The notes: generated by a model not told the origin, from the letters alone. Shown: positions 34,255-42,362, counted from the stretch's first letter. The stretch is 42,414 bases of DNA from JAVVEZ01 sp032250895 (GCA_032250895.1 JAVVEZ010000025.1:1-42414), one strand, 5' to 3'. A program made the numbers and translations.

Positions 34255-35487
34255 TCAATTAGAGTCAAAAGCCGGTTCAAAATCGACAAGATCCGTACTT
34301 TGCATACCCAGTTTCCTGGCCAGCGGACGCCAGCCCGCCACCACCTGAACCAGGGCCTCCCAGATTACCGTGGCCTCTTCACGACTCAACCTGAAGTAAG
34401 GTGCCCCTTCCATAAGTATTTCGCGACTGTCAATCGGACCGGAGTCCTCGGTCAACCAGGTTTTGCTCTCACGGCGGTCACCCGGCATTGGATTGAGATC
34501 AAAGGCAGGTGCAAGGCACCAACCGTGGTTGCGGGCGTCGTACAGGAAAGCGGTGTTACGCAGGTGGTCATCCGTATTGCAGATAAGGAAGTTGAAGACC
34601 AATCGCCGCCACAGCTCCCGGATGTCGGCTATCGGGTCGGCGCCATCCTGCAGCAGGGCATCCACCAGTTCAGTGTAGGCATGGAGACCATCACGACCAC
34701 TGACCTGCAACATCGTCGCCGCCGACATGTAGGGAATACGGCTCCCATCAGCAGTCCGGTCGAAGCGCCGGATAAGGGCAACGGGGGTGCCCTTGATCAA
34801 TTCCACGCGCGCCTCTGCCACACGAATACCGGCCTTCTCCGCCAACTTCATGGCCAACACTTCGCCGCGGATCACATCGCGCTGATCCGTCTGGCTCGGG
34901 AATTTACCCAGGGCCAGGGCGCCATCTGTATCACGCACGGTAGACTTTGGTCTGGCCCCGCCCAGGGAAGTGCCGCGGCCCAGCAAATACTGCAGATCCT
35001 GCTCATTTTCTCTGCCGTCTTCCAGTGCCTGGGCCGCTTTCAACACCCTGCCCAATTCCATCAATGGCGGCACGTGCCACTGTGTTTCTCCTGAATTCAG
35101 ATAGGCGCCGTTTTGTGTGTCGAACAACCGGAGCGCACCAACGCGTGCCTCGTCATCCACCCACAGCAGAAAATCGACAGGTGCCAATGGCGCCAGGCTG
35201 CGATTTTTCTGGCGCAATTTTGCATGAGCACGGCGAATCACACGCTCACCCCAGGCATCCGGGCCCGTATCCATCAACGCATGAAAAAACACCCCTTGTG
35301 GATGCTGTACTCCAGACACGGGCTGCAGATCGGGCGACAGATTGAAAAACCGCGCATCACGCAACCAGGCTTCCTCATAACGGAAGGCGCTGCGCTTACC
35401 ACTGCCCAAGTGCAAGTGCCCTACCACCAGGCCGCTTGTGCCCAGATGAACCTCAATATCCCATCTGCTGGAAAGCCTGCCAGCCAT
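34255..35487 (-). CDS. hipA: HipA-family serine/threonine kinase toxin
   Basis: 410 residues. The sequence has the HipA kinase order: GTSLGGARPKS (172-182) at the nucleotide loop, Lys195 in ALGKF, RFDR (241-244), the catalytic NTDDHLRN (304-311) and APAFDLNP with Asp330 for metal binding. All key residues are present, so it should be an active kinase. Relatives phosphorylate a tRNA synthetase, mainly glutamyl- or tryptophanyl-tRNA synthetase, halting translation; the target here is not known. It overlaps the hipB stop by one base, so the two are translated together. The gene lies inside the island. Confidence 0.92.
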   Translation of the reverse strand: MAGRLSSRWDIEVHLGTSGLVVGHLHLGSGKRSAFRYEEAWLRDARFFNLSPDLQPVSGVQHPQGVFFHALMDTGPDAWGERVIRRAHAKLRQKNRSLAPLAPVDFLLWVDDEARVGALRLFDTQNGAYLNSGETQWHVPPLMELGRVLKAAQALEDGRENEQDLQYLLGRGTSLGGARPKSTVRDTDGALALGKFPSQTDQRDVIRGEVLAMKLAEKAGIRVAEARVELIKGTPVALIRRFDRTADGSRIPYMSAATMLQVSGRDGLHAYTELVDALLQDGADPIADIRELWRRLVFNFLICNTDDHLRNTAFLYDARNHGWCLAPAFDLNPMPGDRRESKTWLTEDSGPIDSREILMEGAPYFRLSREEATVIWEALVQVVAGWRPLARKLGMQSTDLVDFEPAFDSN

Positions 35488-35900
35488 CAGAACCCCTCCA
35501 GTTCATCAGGACGGGATTTATCCTTGGCATTCGTCTTGTCGGAGGAACGCTTGCCGCCGGATTGACTGCCAGAGGAACGTACCCGTTGTCGCAACTGCTC
35601 CCGCACCAGCTCCATCCCCAGGTCATCGTTCTGCAGCGCCAAGACCTTGACCATAGCATCGAGCCGCCCAAGCACCTGCAGTGTCCGCAGGAAGGTATGC
35701 AGCGCGGTGCCTGGAGAGCCGTCCTCCATGCGCCTGACCGTACTCAGCGAGGCCCCGATACGCTGAGCCAGTTCGCCCTGGCTCAGTCGGCGCATACGGC
35801 GAGCCGCCGAGATATCTTGCCCCAGCTTACGCAGAGCACGCTCGACAGGCCTTGGCAATGCAACTTGTGCGCCTGAATGCTTTCTATCTGTAGCAGTCAT
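35487..35900 (-). CDS. hipB: HipB-family antitoxin, helix-turn-helix repressor
   Basis: 137 residues from the ATG at 35900. The frame extends to 35945, but that ATG lies within the promoter, so the inner start is preferred. The helix-turn-helix spans about residues 30-85 (LGQDISAARRMRRLSQGELA, then RIGASLSTVRRMEDG). A long charged tail rich in Ser, Lys and Asp follows (about 100-137), longer than that of E. coli HipB and probably disordered, perhaps protease-sensitive. HipB neutralises HipA and represses the operon. Four operator-like sites lie just upstream. Confidence 0.9.
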   Translation of the reverse strand: MTATDRKHSGAQVALPRPVERALRKLGQDISAARRMRRLSQGELAQRIGASLSTVRRMEDGSPGTALHTFLRTLQVLGRLDAMVKVLALQNDDLGMELVREQLRQRVRSSGSQSGGKRSSDKTNAKDKSRPDELEGF

Positions 35901-35910
35901 GGTAATTCCG

Positions 35911-36035
35911 TCAAATATGAACTTCTTATCCAAACAAGATGCCATATTTGAACAAAAGCTGTCCTACAAGTCAATCTATGCCAAATTTAACAATTCATAT
36001 AAGAATATTTAAATCATGTTAGAGTTCATATTTGA
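35911..36035 (-). promoter_or_regulatory. hipBA promoter and repeated operator-like sites
   Basis: On the minus strand TTGACT (35969-35974) and TCAAAT (35946-35951) are 17 bases apart, 46 bases before hipB. A repeated motif covers the region: TCAAATATGAAC (35911-35922), CATATTTGAAC (35943-35953), CCAAATTTAAC (35981-35991) and GTTCATATTTGA (36024-36035). The first and last are perfect inverse copies, and the second sits on the -10 box. This is the layout expected of an autoregulated toxin-antitoxin operon. Confidence 0.55.
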
Positions 36036-36097
36036 TATACACACGCGCAGTACGACAAGATCGATGTGCAAAACTGATGCCGACTCTAAAAAGTACC

Positions 36098-36400
36098 TTA
36101 GTACGGAGAGTAGTACCTCAATTTCTGAAGCAACGGTAAACCTGGATCTTCTTGAAAAATTGTGTCCACCCAACCACCGTCCTGGATGTGCTGGAAATAC
36201 TGTCGAGCATCACTTTCACGATCGAAAATGAAGTCTTCGTGTACCTTCAGCACCCCTTGCAAGAACTTTGAAATAGGAGCATCTGTTCCAAGTGCACCAG
36301 ACTTACTTTTCCTCAACATTTTCTTTGCACGCGATGATTCACCGCTGAGATAGTAATATAGCCCTACTTCCCTAGCGATCAGATCATAAGGGTGACCTCC
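36098..36400 (-). pseudogene. C-terminal fragment of an unknown gene
   Basis: A minus-strand frame is open from 36400 to the stop at 36098, about 100 codons. It reads GHPYDLIAREVGLYYYLSGE, then SGALGTDAPISKFLQGVLKV, HEDFIFDRESDARQYFQHIQ and GGWVDTIFQEDPGLPLLQKL. The composition is protein-like, with alternating charged and hydrophobic residues, but no family is recognised. There is an inner ATG at 36319 without a clear ribosome site. The frame begins exactly where the IS21-like repeat array ends, so the 5' part was probably removed by that element. It may instead be a small 73-residue gene from 36319. Confidence 0.4.
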
Positions 36401-36404
36401 TCAA

Positions 36405-36519
36405 CCGATTCTGGAAACCCCGGAAAAATGATCGGATAAAACCAGAATCAATGGTCGAATAATTCCAGAATGGGTGATCGGATTAAACCGGAATCAGTGA
36501 TCGGAATGGGCCAGAATAT
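36405..36519. mobile_element. Solo end of an IS21-family element (tandem 23-base repeats)
   Basis: Four units with an exact 23-base period lie at 36428-36450, 36451-36473, 36474-36496 and 36497-36519, with a degenerate fifth before them. Each carries the pattern GTGATCGGA, six or so variable bases, then CCGGAAT or CCAGAAT. Multiple repeats of this type mark the ends of IS21-family elements, where the IstA transposase binds. No istA or istB gene is present, so this is a leftover end. Confidence 0.6.
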
Positions 36520-36562
36520 GCAGACGTCCACAATGGGAACATTTAACGGCACCAGTGCCGGT

Positions 36563-36796
36563 TCAGTCAGGGACGAACTGCTCCAATGCCGCCGACATCG
36601 CCGCCACGTCCGCCTCGAAATCCTGCACCGGCAACCAGGTCAGGTCGATATCCACCGACAGCCTCGGCAGGTCGTGCTCAAACAAGTTGATGGCCGTCCC
36701 GCCTTTCAGGGCAAAGCGGGTTTCTTTAGCCAGCACCGGCAGGATATCCACCAGCAACTGCACCCGGTCGCTGCAGCGTTTATCCCAGCTGTTCAT
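36563..36796 (-). pseudogene. abiEii: AbiEii nucleotidyltransferase toxin, 3'-truncated
   Basis: 77 residues remain of a family that is usually around 250-350 residues. The N-terminal nucleotidyltransferase motif is intact: KGGTAINL (31-38) and SVDIDL (47-52), with the two Asp residues that bind metal. The frame then ends at a stop shortly before the IS21-like repeats. The ATG at 36796 overlaps the end of abiEi by 17 bases and has GGAG upstream, as in intact abiE operons. Without the rest of the protein it is unlikely to be toxic. Its loss leaves abiEi as an orphan. Confidence 0.8.
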
Positions 36797-37598
36797 CGAG
36801 GTCTCCCGGCAGGGTGATCTGATATCGGGGATGCAGACGACCGCCGGGAATCAGGGACCGCTTACCACGACCGAGGTCCACACCATCGAGCGATAGATGC
36901 GAAAACCAGGCATGTTCGTGACGTTCGGCCAGGGCGAGAAACAAGCGCTTGGCCTTGATGCTATGGCAATGCCGCAACAACCTTTCAAGCCGTTGTGGAC
37001 GCAGGGTGGCCATGCCCTGCATCAACGCGTCGGCCTCATAGACACCGCTGGCATCAGAGGCCTCGTCACACAATTCCAGCATGGCCCGCTCCGGGGTCGA
37101 ACACACCAGCATCCCGCTCGGCGCTGCTTCACGCCGTTCCAGGCCCTGGTCCAGTAACGCCTGATCCGATGTCTCATCGGTAAAAGGAAGGGCTGGCAGA
37201 TCAAAAGGCCCCTTGCCGCAGTACTCGACACGCTCCACCAACGGCAACTTGCCCACCCATCCCGGCAAACGATCCGGCCCGTAGAGGGTGACCACCGCCG
37301 CTTCGCCCAGGCGCAGGTAGTGCTCGTGCCCCTGCCAGGCCAAGGCGAAGCACCCACCTATATGCAGCGACAAGCCCTCCGTCCATTGCAGCGTCCGCAC
37401 CACGCCTTCCCACTGCAGGGAGCCGCCTTTGCGCATATATACGCCACGGGCCGGGGAGACCAGCCAACCACTGGACACATAGCGGACCACCAGGCTGCTG
37501 GAATAGCCATGCGCTCTTAACCACCGGCTGGAAACCACGCCGGTATCACTAAGCCCAGCCAGCAAATGGTTTAATTTATGCTCATTTTGATCACTCAT
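36780..37598 (-). CDS. abiEi: AbiEi antitoxin/transcriptional repressor
   Basis: 272 residues from the ATG at 37598 (MSDQNEHKLNHLLAGL); a longer frame to 37880 runs into the integrase remnant and is rejected. The N-terminal winged helix (about 1-60: TGVVSSRWLRAHGYSSSLVV and YVSSGWLVSPARGVY) is typical, and the larger C-terminal domain covers 70-265 with TPERAMLELCDEA. AbiEi binds operator DNA and represses the abiE operon and counteracts AbiEii in the type IV toxin-antitoxin system, which can also give phage resistance by abortive infection. The gene looks complete while its partner is truncated. Confidence 0.87.
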   Translation of the reverse strand: MSDQNEHKLNHLLAGLSDTGVVSSRWLRAHGYSSSLVVRYVSSGWLVSPARGVYMRKGGSLQWEGVVRTLQWTEGLSLHIGGCFALAWQGHEHYLRLGEAAVVTLYGPDRLPGWVGKLPLVERVEYCGKGPFDLPALPFTDETSDQALLDQGLERREAAPSGMLVCSTPERAMLELCDEASDASGVYEADALMQGMATLRPQRLERLLRHCHSIKAKRLFLALAERHEHAWFSHLSLDGVDLGRGKRSLIPGGRLHPRYQITLPGDLDEQLG

Positions 37599-37679
37599 AG
37601 TGACTAAAATACACTTTTTATAAACCCAAGCCAATACTTGATAGTTTAATAAACTCCATAAAAAGTCACTTAAAGTGAC
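37591..37679 (-). promoter_or_regulatory. abiE promoter with two inverted-repeat operators
   Basis: GTCACTT-A-AAGTGAC (37665-37679) and TCACT-CAT-AGTGA (37591-37603) are perfect inverted repeats sharing the AGTGA core; the second covers the start codon. Between them on the minus strand TTGGCT (37629-37634) and TATTTT (37606-37611) are 17 bases apart. AbiEi proteins are known to bind two inverted repeats at their promoter. The predicted transcript start is next to the ATG, so the mRNA may be nearly leaderless. Confidence 0.5.
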
Positions 37680-37780
37680 CTTATCAGGGTTTCTATAAAC
37701 TTCACCAGCAAGCGCCTTGCCCACACTCCATGGAATAGGTGCTTGCGTATTCTCCCCGGCATGCACTGTATAAGACGTAT

Positions 37781-38832
37781 TCATACCGAGGCCCTCAACG
37801 CCGGCACCGACATACTCGATGGCAGCAAGGCCGGAGTATAGGTATCCCCTTCTACCCAGGCATCGATCATATTGGCCCACTCCTGCAGCATATGCCGACG
37901 CTGCTCGGCATACTCCGCCTTGTTGTACACGGCGCGCGAAGAGCGGTTATCCTCGTGGGCCAGCGCCTTCTCAATCCAGTCGCGATTGAAGCCAACTTCA
38001 TTGAGCAATGTGGAGCCGTCGTGAACCGTGAACGGTTCCAGGGGAAGCCCTTTCTCCCGGGCCTGCTCGGACACTCTCACCGTCACCCGATTCAAGGTGG
38101 CCATGGCCATGTGCTGGTCGCCGTCATAGCGAGCCGGCAGCAGGTACTTGGAGCCACCGGCGCAGGTCTTCAGCGCCACCAGGATGTCCAATGCCTGCTG
38201 GGACAAATAGACATTATGGGGAAAGCGGCGCTTCATCCGTTCCTTGGGTGCAAAGGTGGCGATGGATGAAGGACTCACCTCGTCAGCCGGATTGGCCACC
38301 TTCTCGCCGTGCATGATGGCGTGACCGTAAACCTGCTTCACGATGTCACGCACAATGATGGCGGTTGCCGGTGCCCCGCGCTTCTTCACAGCGCCCGAAG
38401 GTCATCAGGTGTGATTTCCGCCAGCAGGCGGTTCTTGAAGACCGGCAGGATATCGCGGTCAATGACGTGCTTACGCATGGCCCGAGTGCTGTCGGCCATG
38501 CCGGAGGCCTCCATCCACACATCGGTGAATTCCGCGAACGTCTTGGCACGGGACAGGCGGCGTTTCTCCCGCTGCTTCTCCTGGGCGGGAGAACGTCCTT
38601 CCTCCACAGCCTTGCGGGCATCCAGCAGACGCTCCCGCGCCAGGGCCAGGGAAATACCGCCCGGCCCGTAGCGGCCCAGGGTGAGGGTTTCGCGCCGGCC
38701 ATTGAGACGGTAATCGTAACGAAAGGTGATGGTGCCGGTTTTCGACACGGTCACATACATGCCGTCTCGGTCGGAGACCTTGTAGGGCACGGCTTTGGGC
38801 TTGAATTTACGAAGTGCTGTATCGGTCAACAT
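37781..38832 (-). pseudogene. Tyrosine integrase (P4/DUF4102 type), multiply broken
   Basis: The two frames, 38386-38832 and 37781-38389, are pieces of one integrase. The first has LTDTALRKFKPK and TFRYDYRLNGRRETLTLGRYG, the DUF4102 arm-binding domain, and ends in DDLRAL. A small deletion there shifts the frame to KKRGAPATAIIVRDIVKQVY. In the second piece, SIATFAPKE joins RMKRRFPHNVYLSQQ directly, so about 75 residues with the first catalytic Arg are missing. The box usually read as HDLRRTGSTLLNE is HDGSTLLNE, losing the second Arg. LAHEDNRSSRAVYNKAEY keeps the Tyr region. It cannot be active. It faces away from guaA, 288 bases from that gene's stop, as in islands integrated at the guaA 3' end. 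Confidence 0.88.
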
Positions 38833-38860
38833 ATCAGGTTTTTCCTGTGTTTGCGGTTTG

Positions 38861-39014
38861 TTACCGTCAAGGGTCAGGAGCCCTGATGATGTCCCTAAGT
38901 TCTTGATATCAAAAGAAGTCAGGGCGTAGTTTTACCGTCATGCCGAAAAAAGGCATGACGGTAATCGGGAGAGTCTTAATTCGGGGAATTTGCGATACCG
39001 TCGCTTTTACCGAC
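38861..39014. repeat. TTACCGTC repeats and 13-base inverted repeat, island right end
   Basis: TTACCGTCAA lies at 38861-38870. TTACCGTCATGCC (38932-38944) and its inverse GGCATGACGGTAA (38952-38964) form a perfect 13-base stem with a 7-base loop, and further variants ATACCGTCG and TTTACCGAC lie at 38995-39014. They share the 9-mer found at 34168-34188. The stem has no T-run after it, so a terminator is less likely than integrase arm sites. An AT-rich TTTATATAAAT follows near 39055. Confidence 0.5.
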
Positions 39015-39120
39015 AAGTGTTTCTGCTTGCCGCCGATAGGTAATGAGACGTAAATTTATATAAATCATAAAGTTACGCCACTTTTCCGATAGCCGCCGAT
39101 AGTCCCTGAAAGACCTTATT

Positions 39121-40698
39121 TCACTCCCACTCGATCGTCGCCGGCGGCTTGCTGGAGATGTCGTAACTGACCCTGGAGACCTTGGGGATTTCATTGATGA
39201 TGCGGCTGGACACGGTTTCCAGCAGTTCGTAGGGCAGATGGGCCCAGCGCGCGGTCATGAAGTCGATGGTTTCCACGGCGCGCAGCGCAATGACCCAGGA
39301 ATAGCGGCGGGCATCGCCGACGACACCAACGGATTTCACCGGTACAAACACCGCAAAGGCCTGGCTCACCTTGTGATACCAGTCGGCGCGGTGCAGCTCT
39401 TCAATAAAAATGGCGTCGGCACGGCGCAGAATGTCACAGTATTCCTTTTTCACTTCACCCAGCACCCTGACTCCCAGCCCGGGGCCGGGAAAGGGGTGAC
39501 GGTAGACCATGGCATGGGGCAGGCCCAGGGCCAGGCCAATCTTTCTTACCTCGTCCTTGAACAGTTCGCGCAGGGGTTCCACCAGGCCGAGCGCCATATG
39601 CTCCGGCAGACCGCCGACATTGTGATGCGATTTGATGACATGGGCGCCCCCGTGCTTGGCACCGGCGGATTCAATCACATCCGGATAGATGGTGCCCTGG
39701 GCCAGCCATTTCACCTCACCGAGCTTGCCGGCTTCCTGATCAAAAATCTCGATGAAGGCCCTGCCGATGATCTTGCGTTTGGCCTCGGGCTCAGCAACGC
39801 CGGCCAGCTGATTCAGAAAATTGGCTTCGGCATCGACCCGGATGACTCTGACGCCCATGTTGCTGGCGAACATCTCCATCACCTGGCTGCCTTCATCCAG
39901 GCGCAGCAGACCGTTATCCACAAACACACAGGTCAGTTGGTCGCCGATGGCACGATGCAGCAGAGCCGCCACCACGGAGGAATCCACGCCGCCGGACAGG
40001 CCCAGCAGAACCTTGCCGGCACCCACCTTGTCGCGCACCCTCGTGATGGCATCATCGATGATGTTGGCGGGTGTCCACAGTGCAGCACAGCCGCAGATCT
40101 CATGCACGAAGCGGTTCAGAATCTGCTGGCCTTCCCGGGTGTGGGTGACCTCGGGATGAAACTGCACACCATAGAATCTGCGGCGATCATCACTCATCGC
40201 GGCAATGGGCGCGGTCCCGGTACTGGCCGTCAGCGTGAAGCCTTCGGGCAAACTCACCACCTTGTCACCATGGCTCATCCAGACTTCATGCAGCGCGCGC
40301 CCCTCTTCCATGATCGCGCCGTCCAGAGCACTGAGCAAGCGGCTTTCCCCGCAAATTTCAATCCGGGCATAACCAAACTCCGAGGTCGCGGAACCTTCCA
40401 CCCTGCCTCCCAGCTGTTCGGCCATGGCCTGCATGCCATAGCAGATCCCCAGCACCGGCAAGCCACTTTCGAAAACGTAGGCCGGTGCCCGGGGCGAGTT
40501 CTGTTGGGCAACGGATTCGGGGCTGCCGGAGAGAATGATGCCCCAGGCCTTGAAGGCCTCGAAATGCTCTTGAGCCAGGTTGAAGGGATGAATTTCACAA
40601 TAGACACCCGCCTCACGAATCCGGCGGGCAATCAACTGCGTGTACTGTGAGCCGAAATCCAGAATCAGGATGCGCTGCTCATGGATATTCTGGCTCAT
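39121..40698 (-). CDS. guaA: GMP synthase (glutamine-hydrolysing)
   Basis: 525 residues from the ATG at 40698, the standard length; the frame to 40839 overlaps guaB and is rejected. The glutaminase half has ILDFGSQYTQLIARRIRE at the start and GICYGMQAM with the nucleophile Cys. The synthetase half has the PP-loop GLSGGVDSSVVA, and the end is YDISSKPPATIEWE. It amidates XMP to GMP. It follows guaB by 25 bases in the same direction. The 3' end is a known integration site for genomic islands, and an integrase relic lies just downstream. Confidence 0.97.
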   Translation of the reverse strand: MSQNIHEQRILILDFGSQYTQLIARRIREAGVYCEIHPFNLAQEHFEAFKAWGIILSGSPESVAQQNSPRAPAYVFESGLPVLGICYGMQAMAEQLGGRVEGSATSEFGYARIEICGESRLLSALDGAIMEEGRALHEVWMSHGDKVVSLPEGFTLTASTGTAPIAAMSDDRRRFYGVQFHPEVTHTREGQQILNRFVHEICGCAALWTPANIIDDAITRVRDKVGAGKVLLGLSGGVDSSVVAALLHRAIGDQLTCVFVDNGLLRLDEGSQVMEMFASNMGVRVIRVDAEANFLNQLAGVAEPEAKRKIIGRAFIEIFDQEAGKLGEVKWLAQGTIYPDVIESAGAKHGGAHVIKSHHNVGGLPEHMALGLVEPLRELFKDEVRKIGLALGLPHAMVYRHPFPGPGLGVRVLGEVKKEYCDILRRADAIFIEELHRADWYHKVSQAFAVFVPVKSVGVVGDARRYSWVIALRAVETIDFMTARWAHLPYELLETVSSRIINEIPKVSRVSYDISSKPPATIEWE

Positions 40699-40723
40699 GG
40701 AAGACTCTGGCTTGCGACCTTGT

Positions 40724-42205
40724 TCAGTTGAGGCGGTAATTTGGCGCTTCCTTGGTGATGCTGACGTCATGGACATGACTCTCGCTGACACCGGAAGAGG
40801 TGATGCGTACAAACTGGGGTTTGAGCCGCATTTCTGCAATGGTGGCGCAACCGGTCAGACCCATGCTGGAACGCACACCACCAATCATCTGAAAAATGAT
40901 TGCCGACATCGGACCCTTGTAGGGCACCCGGCCCTCGATGCCTTCCGGCACCAACTTCGACGAGCCACCATCCAGATTCTGGAAATAACGATCGCTGGAA
41001 CCATGGGTCTTGGTCATGGCACCCAGGGAACCCATGCCACGATAGGCCTTGTAGCTGCGGCCCTGATAGAGTTCGACATCGCCGGGCGCCTCCTCGGAGC
41101 CTGCCAGCAGGCTGCCGATCATCACCACATGGGCACCGGCAGCCACCGCCTTGGCGATATCACCCGAGAAGCGGATGCCGCCGTCTGAAATCACACAGAT
41201 ATCCGTGCCCTTGAGTTCAGCAGCCACATTCGCCACTGCCGAGATTTGCGGCACTCCGACCCCGGTCACGATGCGCGTGGTACAGATGGAGCCGGGACCG
41301 ATGCCCACCTTGACCGCATCGGCGCCGGCATCGGCCAGGGCTCTGGCACCAGCCGCCGTCGCCACATTGCCACCAATCAACTGCAGGTCGGGAAAGGACT
41401 GCTTGATCTGCCGGACCCGGTTGATGACTTCCTGGGAATGGCCGTGCGAAGTATCCACCACCACCACGTCGACACCTGCCAGCACCAGCGCCTTGACCCG
41501 TTCCTCGGTGTCCGCGCCGGTGCCGACCGCCGCTCCCACCCGCAACTGGCCATGGCCATCCTTGCAGGCATTGGGATGATCTTCAGACTTGCGAATATCC
41601 TTGAGGGTAACCAGGCCCTTGAGTTCGAATTGCTCGTTGACCACCAGCACCTTTTCAATCCGGTGCCGGTGCATCAATATTTTGACTTCGTCCAGTGCTG
41701 CACCTTCCCTGACGGTAACCAGGCGTTCCTTCGGGGTCATGACCTTGTCGACGGTGGCATTGAGATCGTTCTCGAAGCGCACATCGCGGCTGGTGGCGAT
41801 ACCCACCAGTTGCCGGCGGCCATTGTCTTCCCGCACCACCGGCATCCCGGAGATATTGTGTTCCCGGGTCAGCGCCAGCAGCTTGCGGATAGTGGTGTCG
41901 GGGGTGATGCAGATGGGGTCGGTGACCACGCCACTTTCATATTTTTTGACGGCACGTACTTCCCGGGCCTGCTGTTCGATGCTCATGCTCTTGTGGATGA
42001 TGCCCAGGCCACCCTCCTGCGCCATCGCAATGGCCAGCCGGGATTCCGTGACAGTGTCCATGGCCGAGGAGACCAGCGGGATATTGAGCGTGATCGTGCG
42101 GGTAAGCTGGGTTTTCAACTCCACACTATTGGGCAGTACCAGTGAATGCGCCGGGACCAGCAGGACGTCATCAAATGTGAGAGCTTCTTCAACGATACGC
42201 AGCAT
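40724..42205 (-). CDS. guaB: Inosine-5'-monophosphate dehydrogenase
   Basis: 493 residues, the usual length. It oxidises IMP to XMP with NAD, the committed step to GMP. The start LTFDDVLLVPAHS is typical. A CBS pair lies at about 95-205 (TRKLLALTREHNISGMPVV-like and KVLVVNE), the catalytic Cys is in GPGSICTTRIVTGVGVPQ near residue 305, and DGGIRFSGDIAKA and YRGMGSLGAM follow. AGGTG lies just before the ATG. It is the first gene of guaBA, which would make purine synthesis partly clustered with purL in the ancestral order. Confidence 0.97.
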   Translation of the reverse strand: MLRIVEEALTFDDVLLVPAHSLVLPNSVELKTQLTRTITLNIPLVSSAMDTVTESRLAIAMAQEGGLGIIHKSMSIEQQAREVRAVKKYESGVVTDPICITPDTTIRKLLALTREHNISGMPVVREDNGRRQLVGIATSRDVRFENDLNATVDKVMTPKERLVTVREGAALDEVKILMHRHRIEKVLVVNEQFELKGLVTLKDIRKSEDHPNACKDGHGQLRVGAAVGTGADTEERVKALVLAGVDVVVVDTSHGHSQEVINRVRQIKQSFPDLQLIGGNVATAAGARALADAGADAVKVGIGPGSICTTRIVTGVGVPQISAVANVAAELKGTDICVISDGGIRFSGDIAKAVAAGAHVVMIGSLLAGSEEAPGDVELYQGRSYKAYRGMGSLGAMTKTHGSSDRYFQNLDGGSSKLVPEGIEGRVPYKGPMSAIIFQMIGGVRSSMGLTGCATIAEMRLKPQFVRITSSGVSESHVHDVSITKEAPNYRLN

Positions 42206-42240
42206 AGGAACACCTGATACCCTGGCAGGGAAAGCGCTGC

Positions 42241-42269
42241 ATTATATGCTCCGCAGGGTTCCACGTAAA
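42241..42269 (-). promoter_or_regulatory. Promoter of guaBA
   Basis: On the minus strand TTTACG (42264-42269) precedes a perfect TATAAT (42241-42246) by 17 bases, with the guaB ATG 36 bases further on. The spacing and the -10 box fit a strong sigma-70 promoter. Confidence 0.55.
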
Positions 42270-42362
42270 CATCGGGTGGGCGCCTGCAGGAGCGATGAAG
42301 CAGAGAATGTTACACAGCAATCAGGAATATTGCCTGCACAGGGCTGAGGTGTATTCTGCTCT

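Noticed and set aside
36428..36519. CRISPR array
   Set aside because: The 23-base units are contiguous with no spacers, and there are no cas genes; the pattern fits an IS21 end.
39238..40650. 470-codon plus-strand frame
   Set aside because: It is antisense to guaA, with no signal or motif.
42255..42272. PurR box upstream of guaB
   Set aside because: ACGTAAACATCG shares only part of the ACGCAAACGTTTGCGT consensus and overlaps the predicted -35 box.
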